From: Pseudomonas putida
Lineage (GTDB): Bacteria; Pseudomonadota; Gammaproteobacteria; Pseudomonadales; Pseudomonadaceae
Reading direction: 5' to 3'
DNA length: 32,281 bases
Assembly: GCF_028682175.1 (NCBI RefSeq)
Contig: NZ_JANHKS010000056.1
Coordinates: 1-32,281 of the forward strand
In this document: positions 29,747 to 32,281 of the stretch, piece by piece
Position numbering within the stretch: position 1 is the first letter of the stretch
Layout of the letters: every line of letters begins with the position of its first letter
Position numbers and translations under genes: made by a program
The notes under the pieces: generated by a model
What the model was told of the DNA's origin: nothing
What the model saw: only the letters and a program-made list of their open reading frames with translations
Database searches by the model: none

Positions 29747-30173
29747 ACAGTTCTTTGGCGCGCTGGCAGAACGCATCCACCAGCGTATTGGCAGCCTGGT
29801 TGAACAGCGGCCCCAGGGTTGCACGCACGATGGCGCCGGAATAGTCGAACGACAGGTCGAGGCTGATCTTGCAGGCTTTCTCGCCCAGCGCCTTGAAGGT
29901 CCAGATGCCGTGCAACTGGCTGAACGGGCCTTCTTCGAGGTTCATCTCGATGATCTGGCCCGGGGTCAGCGTATTGCGCGTGACGAAGTGCTGGCTCAGC
30001 CCACCCTTGGCGACATCGACCCGGGCCCGCATCGCGGTATCGCTCTGCTCGAGCACCGCGGTGCCTGAGCACCATGGCAGGAATTCCGCGTAACGGGATA
30101 CGTCGTTGACCAGGTCGTAGAGCGCCTGGGCGGGATAAGGCAACAGGGCAGAGCGTTGAATATGGGTAGTCAT
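29739..30173 (-). CDS. ratA: RatA/COQ10-like START-domain protein
   Basis: The 144-residue product belongs to the polyketide cyclase/START family that includes E. coli RatA, reported to bind 50S subunits and block subunit association, and the mitochondrial ubiquinone-binding protein Coq10. Which role applies here cannot be decided from sequence. I place the start at the ATG at 30173 (MTTHIQRSALLPYPAQALYD). Conserved features are YDLVNDVSRYAEFLPWC and the C-terminal helix LFNQAANTLVDAFCQRA. It overlaps rnfH by 8 bases and follows the transporter by 7. Confidence 0.92.
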   Translation of the reverse strand: MTTHIQRSALLPYPAQALYDLVNDVSRYAEFLPWCSGTAVLEQSDTAMRARVDVAKGGLSQHFVTRNTLTPGQIIEMNLEEGPFSQLHGIWTFKALGEKACKISLDLSFDYSGAIVRATLGPLFNQAANTLVDAFCQRAKELYG

Positions 30174-30180
30174 TTCAGCG

Positions 30181-31584
30181 TCATTTCCAAAGCTGAGCGG
30201 CAAACACAATCAGAATGCCGATCGGCGCCACATAGCGCATCAAAAAGAACGTCAGAGCGAACAGGACCGGACTGCGTACCGACAACTCGTCGCGCACCGC
30301 CTCACGGCCCATCACCCAACCTGCAAATACCACGAAACACAATCCGCCCAGAGGCAGCATGATCCGCGACGTGAAGAAGTCAATCACGCCAAAGAAATCC
30401 AGGCCCGCAGTCGCACCCCATTGGTAGAGGTGAAACGCGCCGCCTTCGTTCACGAAGAACTTGGCTTCTTTCCAGATATTGAACGAGAACACCGTGCCCA
30501 AGCCAACGAACCAGCAGATGAACGACAGCCAGAACGTCACCCAGCCGCGACGGACGCGAGTTCGCTCGACCAGGTACGCCACCATCGGCTCCAGCAGCGA
30601 GATCGCCGAACTCCACGCGGCCACGGCCACCAGGATGAAGAACACCACGCCCATCACCGTGCCGAAGGCCACGTTACCGAAAGCGTAAGGGAGTGTGACA
30701 AACATCAGCCCCGGGCCTTCGCTGGGGTTCAGCCCCGCGGCGAAGACAATCGGGAACAGCGCAAGACCTGCCAGCAGCGACACGAAGGTGTCCAGCAGCG
30801 CTACGCCCACGACGGTGGCGCTGATGGAGGCTTCCTTGGTCATGTAGGCGCCGTAGATCATGATCGAGCCGACACCCACGCTGAGCGAGAAGAAGGCATG
30901 CCCCATCGCCGGGAGCAGCCCGTCGAGCAGCTTCTCAGGGGTGAAGTCGAACATGAAATGCACGCCTTCCATGAAATGCCCGGTGGTCAGGCTGTAGCCC
31001 AGCAGGATCACCATCAGGACGAACAGCAGCGGCATCAGGATGCGCAGGCTGCGTTCCAGACCCGCGTTGACACCTTTTGCAATAGTAATGGCCGACAGCA
31101 GCATGAAGAACGTATGCCAGGCCACCAGGCGCCACGGATCGGCGATCATTTCACCAAAAAATGCGCCCACGCCATCAGGGGTCACCGACTGGAAGTCGCC
31201 CTTGCCCACATCGATGATGTACTCCAGGGACCAGCCACCGACCACGCTATAGAAAGACAGGATCAGTAGCGCGGTAATCATGCCGGCGAACGCACCCCAG
31301 GACCACTTGCCCGAATGCCCCGCCTCGCGAGCCAGCACTTTCAGGGCATTGGCCGGGCTTTGCCGGGCGCGGCGGCCGATCAGGGTCTCGGCGATCATCA
31401 CCGGAATGCCGATCAGTGCGATGCACGCCAGGAACACCAGCACGAATGCACCGCCGCCATAGACGCCGACCATGTACGGGAATTTCCAGATGCTGCCCAA
31501 CCCCACGGCCGAACCAGTGGCGGCCAGGATGAACACCCAGCGGCTTGCCCAGCTTCCGTGAACTGAAACCTTGTCCGTCGACAT
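30181..31584 (-). CDS. Sodium-dependent transporter, NSS (SNF) family
   Basis: A secondary transporter of the neurotransmitter:sodium symporter family (LeuT fold), which in bacteria moves amino acids with Na+. I place the start at the ATG at 31584 (MSTDKVSVHGSWASRWVFIL), giving 467 residues, with 11-12 hydrophobic segments. The first segment has the family motif ATGSAVGLGSIWKFPYMVG, whose unwound Gly region forms the sodium and substrate site. The substrate cannot be deduced. It lies between smpB (divergent) and ratA (7 bases, same strand), so read-through into ratA-rnfH is likely. It has no obvious link to its translation-related neighbours. Confidence 0.93.
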   Translation of the reverse strand: MSTDKVSVHGSWASRWVFILAATGSAVGLGSIWKFPYMVGVYGGGAFVLVFLACIALIGIPVMIAETLIGRRARQSPANALKVLAREAGHSGKWSWGAFAGMITALLILSFYSVVGGWSLEYIIDVGKGDFQSVTPDGVGAFFGEMIADPWRLVAWHTFFMLLSAITIAKGVNAGLERSLRILMPLLFVLMVILLGYSLTTGHFMEGVHFMFDFTPEKLLDGLLPAMGHAFFSLSVGVGSIMIYGAYMTKEASISATVVGVALLDTFVSLLAGLALFPIVFAAGLNPSEGPGLMFVTLPYAFGNVAFGTVMGVVFFILVAVAAWSSAISLLEPMVAYLVERTRVRRGWVTFWLSFICWFVGLGTVFSFNIWKEAKFFVNEGGAFHLYQWGATAGLDFFGVIDFFTSRIMLPLGGLCFVVFAGWVMGREAVRDELSVRSPVLFALTFFLMRYVAPIGILIVFAAQLWK

Positions 31585-31619
31585 CGTTGACACGTCCAAC
31601 ACGCAAAAAAAGATCGCGC

Positions 31620-31648
31620 ATTGTCCGGGATTCACTCAGTGCGCTCAA
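31620..31648 (-). promoter_or_regulatory. Candidate promoter of the NSS transporter
   Basis: TTGAGC (31648-31643), a 17-base spacer and GACAAT (31625-31620) on the minus strand, each 4 of 6 or better. The start would be near 31613, about 29 bases before the gene. A T-run lies just downstream of the predicted start. Confidence 0.5.
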
Positions 31649-31697
31649 GCACGCAGGTCACTGTTGCGAGCCCATAGCCGAGAGCACCGTTGATCCC

Positions 31698-31703
31698 TAT
31701 AAT
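31698..31703 (+). promoter_or_regulatory. Consensus -10 box nine bases before smpB
   Basis: TATAAT, a perfect -10 hexamer, ends 9 bases before the smpB ATG, so transcription should begin at about 31709-31713, at or within a few bases of the start codon. No good -35 is seen at 16-18 bases, and no ribosome site stands between the box and the ATG. Confidence 0.6.
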
Positions 31704-31712
31704 GCGTCGCCT

Positions 31713-32195
31713 ATGGCCAAGCTCAAGAAACATCCCACAGGGACCATCGCGCAAAATAAAAAGGCGCGTCACGATTACTTCATCGAACACAAGTTCGAGG
31801 CCGGTCTGGTCCTGTCCGGTTGGGAAGTAAAAAGCCTGCGTGCCAACAAGGTGCAGCTGGTGGACAGTTACGTGCTGCTCAAGGACGGTGAGGCATGGCT
31901 GATGGGCAGTCATATCACGCCGCTGACGACAGCCAGTACCCACGTCATCGCTGACCCGACACGCACCCGTAAACTGCTGCTCAACAAGCGCGAGCTCGAA
32001 AGGCTCAACGCTGCCGTGGCACAAAAAGGCTACACGGCCGTCGCCCTCGCCCTCTACTGGAAGGCGCACCTGATCAAGTGCGAAATCGCACTCGGCAAGG
32101 GTAAGAAAGAGTACGACAAGCGCGACACCGAACGCGCCCGCGACTCCGACCGCGAACTGCAACGTGCGGTGCGCAACAAGGGCAAGGAAGACTGA
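31713..32195 (+). CDS. smpB: SsrA-binding protein SmpB
   Basis: SmpB binds tmRNA and carries it into stalled ribosomes for trans-translation. I place the start at the ATG at 31713 (MAKLKKHPTGTIAQNKKARH), giving exactly the usual 160 residues; the 56-codon open extension upstream crosses the promoter and is not conserved. Family motifs include FEAGLVLSGWEVKSLR, NKRELERL and a basic C-terminal tail (about 129-160, KGKKEYDKRDTERARD) that enters the mRNA channel. It is near bamE and ratAB, as in E. coli. The tmRNA gene itself is not in this window. Confidence 0.97.
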   Translation: MAKLKKHPTGTIAQNKKARHDYFIEHKFEAGLVLSGWEVKSLRANKVQLVDSYVLLKDGEAWLMGSHITPLTTASTHVIADPTRTRKLLLNKRELERLNAAVAQKGYTAVALALYWKAHLIKCEIALGKGKKEYDKRDTERARDSDRELQRAVRNKGKED

Positions 32196-32241
32196 GCCGG
32201 TTCACTGGCACGGTCAACTGATCGCGGCGCGCCGAATTCTC

Positions 32242-32268
32242 GTAGCAGCACGGCTTGCCGGCGGGGGC
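32242..32268. repeat. REP element after smpB (partial REPIN at window edge)
   Basis: A copy of the 27-base REP unit found after recN, with a single difference (GGGGGC instead of GGGAGC at its end). It lies 46 bases past the smpB stop. The window ends 13 bases later, so the expected inverted partner would be outside. Nothing else is visible in 32196-32241. Confidence 0.85.
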
Positions 32269-32281
32269 GTCAATGAGATCG

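Noticed and set aside
29739..30173. RatA with RatB as a classical toxin-antitoxin pair
   Set aside because: Despite the name, RnfH/RatB is not established as an antitoxin, and RatA-like START proteins have a competing quinone-related role. The sequence does not support a toxin-antitoxin call.
31545..31712. 56-codon upstream extension of smpB
   Set aside because: It passes through the transporter promoter region and TATAAT, and is absent from the SmpB family.

Overview
The window is a stretch of core chromosome from a fluorescent-type Pseudomonas, most likely the P. fluorescens group. The evidence is the protein sequences (the Fur, CarA, FtsH and PNPase variants), GC-rich codon use, REP/REPIN-like palindromes of Pseudomonas style and a gene order characteristic of the genus. 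All genes look intact. I see no insertion sequence, prophage, CRISPR array or defence island.

Layout, left to right. (1) 1-9110, minus strand: an RNA and translation supercluster read as tRNA-fMet, rimP, nusA, infB, rbfA, truB, rpsO, pnp, closed by a strong terminator at 99-127. It links ribosome maturation (RimP, RbfA), initiation (initiator tRNA, IF2), transcription elongation (NusA), tRNA modification (TruB), S15 and RNA decay (PNPase). Three tandem terminator hairpins separate the initiator tRNA from rimP. (2) 9208-15516, minus: tRNA-Leu(GAG), secG, tpiA, glmM, folP, ftsH and rlmE (read as rlmE, ftsH, folP, glmM, tpiA, secG, tRNA-Leu). (3) 15619-15927, plus: yhbY, divergent from rlmE. (4) 16058-26165, minus: greA, carB, carA, dapB, dnaJ, dnaK, grpE. 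The chaperone genes are read grpE, dnaK, dnaJ, with sigma-32-type promoters in front of both grpE and dnaK. carAB has its own leader region with a hairpin close to the start codon. (5) 26442-28115, plus: recN behind a LexA box, ending in a perfect REPIN. (6) 28296-29326: fur (minus) and bamE/omlA (plus), divergent from overlapping promoters. (7) 29426-31584, minus: rnfH (ratB), ratA and an NSS-family sodium-dependent transporter. (8) 31713-32195, plus: smpB with almost no 5' leader.

Biologically the window is a growth-control hub covering translation, RNA turnover, envelope precursors (GlmM, DapB), folate and pyrimidine/arginine precursors, protein quality control, SOS repair, iron control and trans-translation. 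Several genes use GTG (pnp, truB, rimP, rlmE) or TTG (carA, ftsH) starts.

I found no convincing undescribed multi-gene system. What merits a second look is regulatory: the carA leader, the tandem terminators before rimP, the rpsO leader hairpins, the smpB promoter abutting its start codon, the sigma-32 promoter whose -35 box contains the grpE stop codon, the antiparallel fur/bamE promoters, a cysteine-free Fur, and the REP elements.
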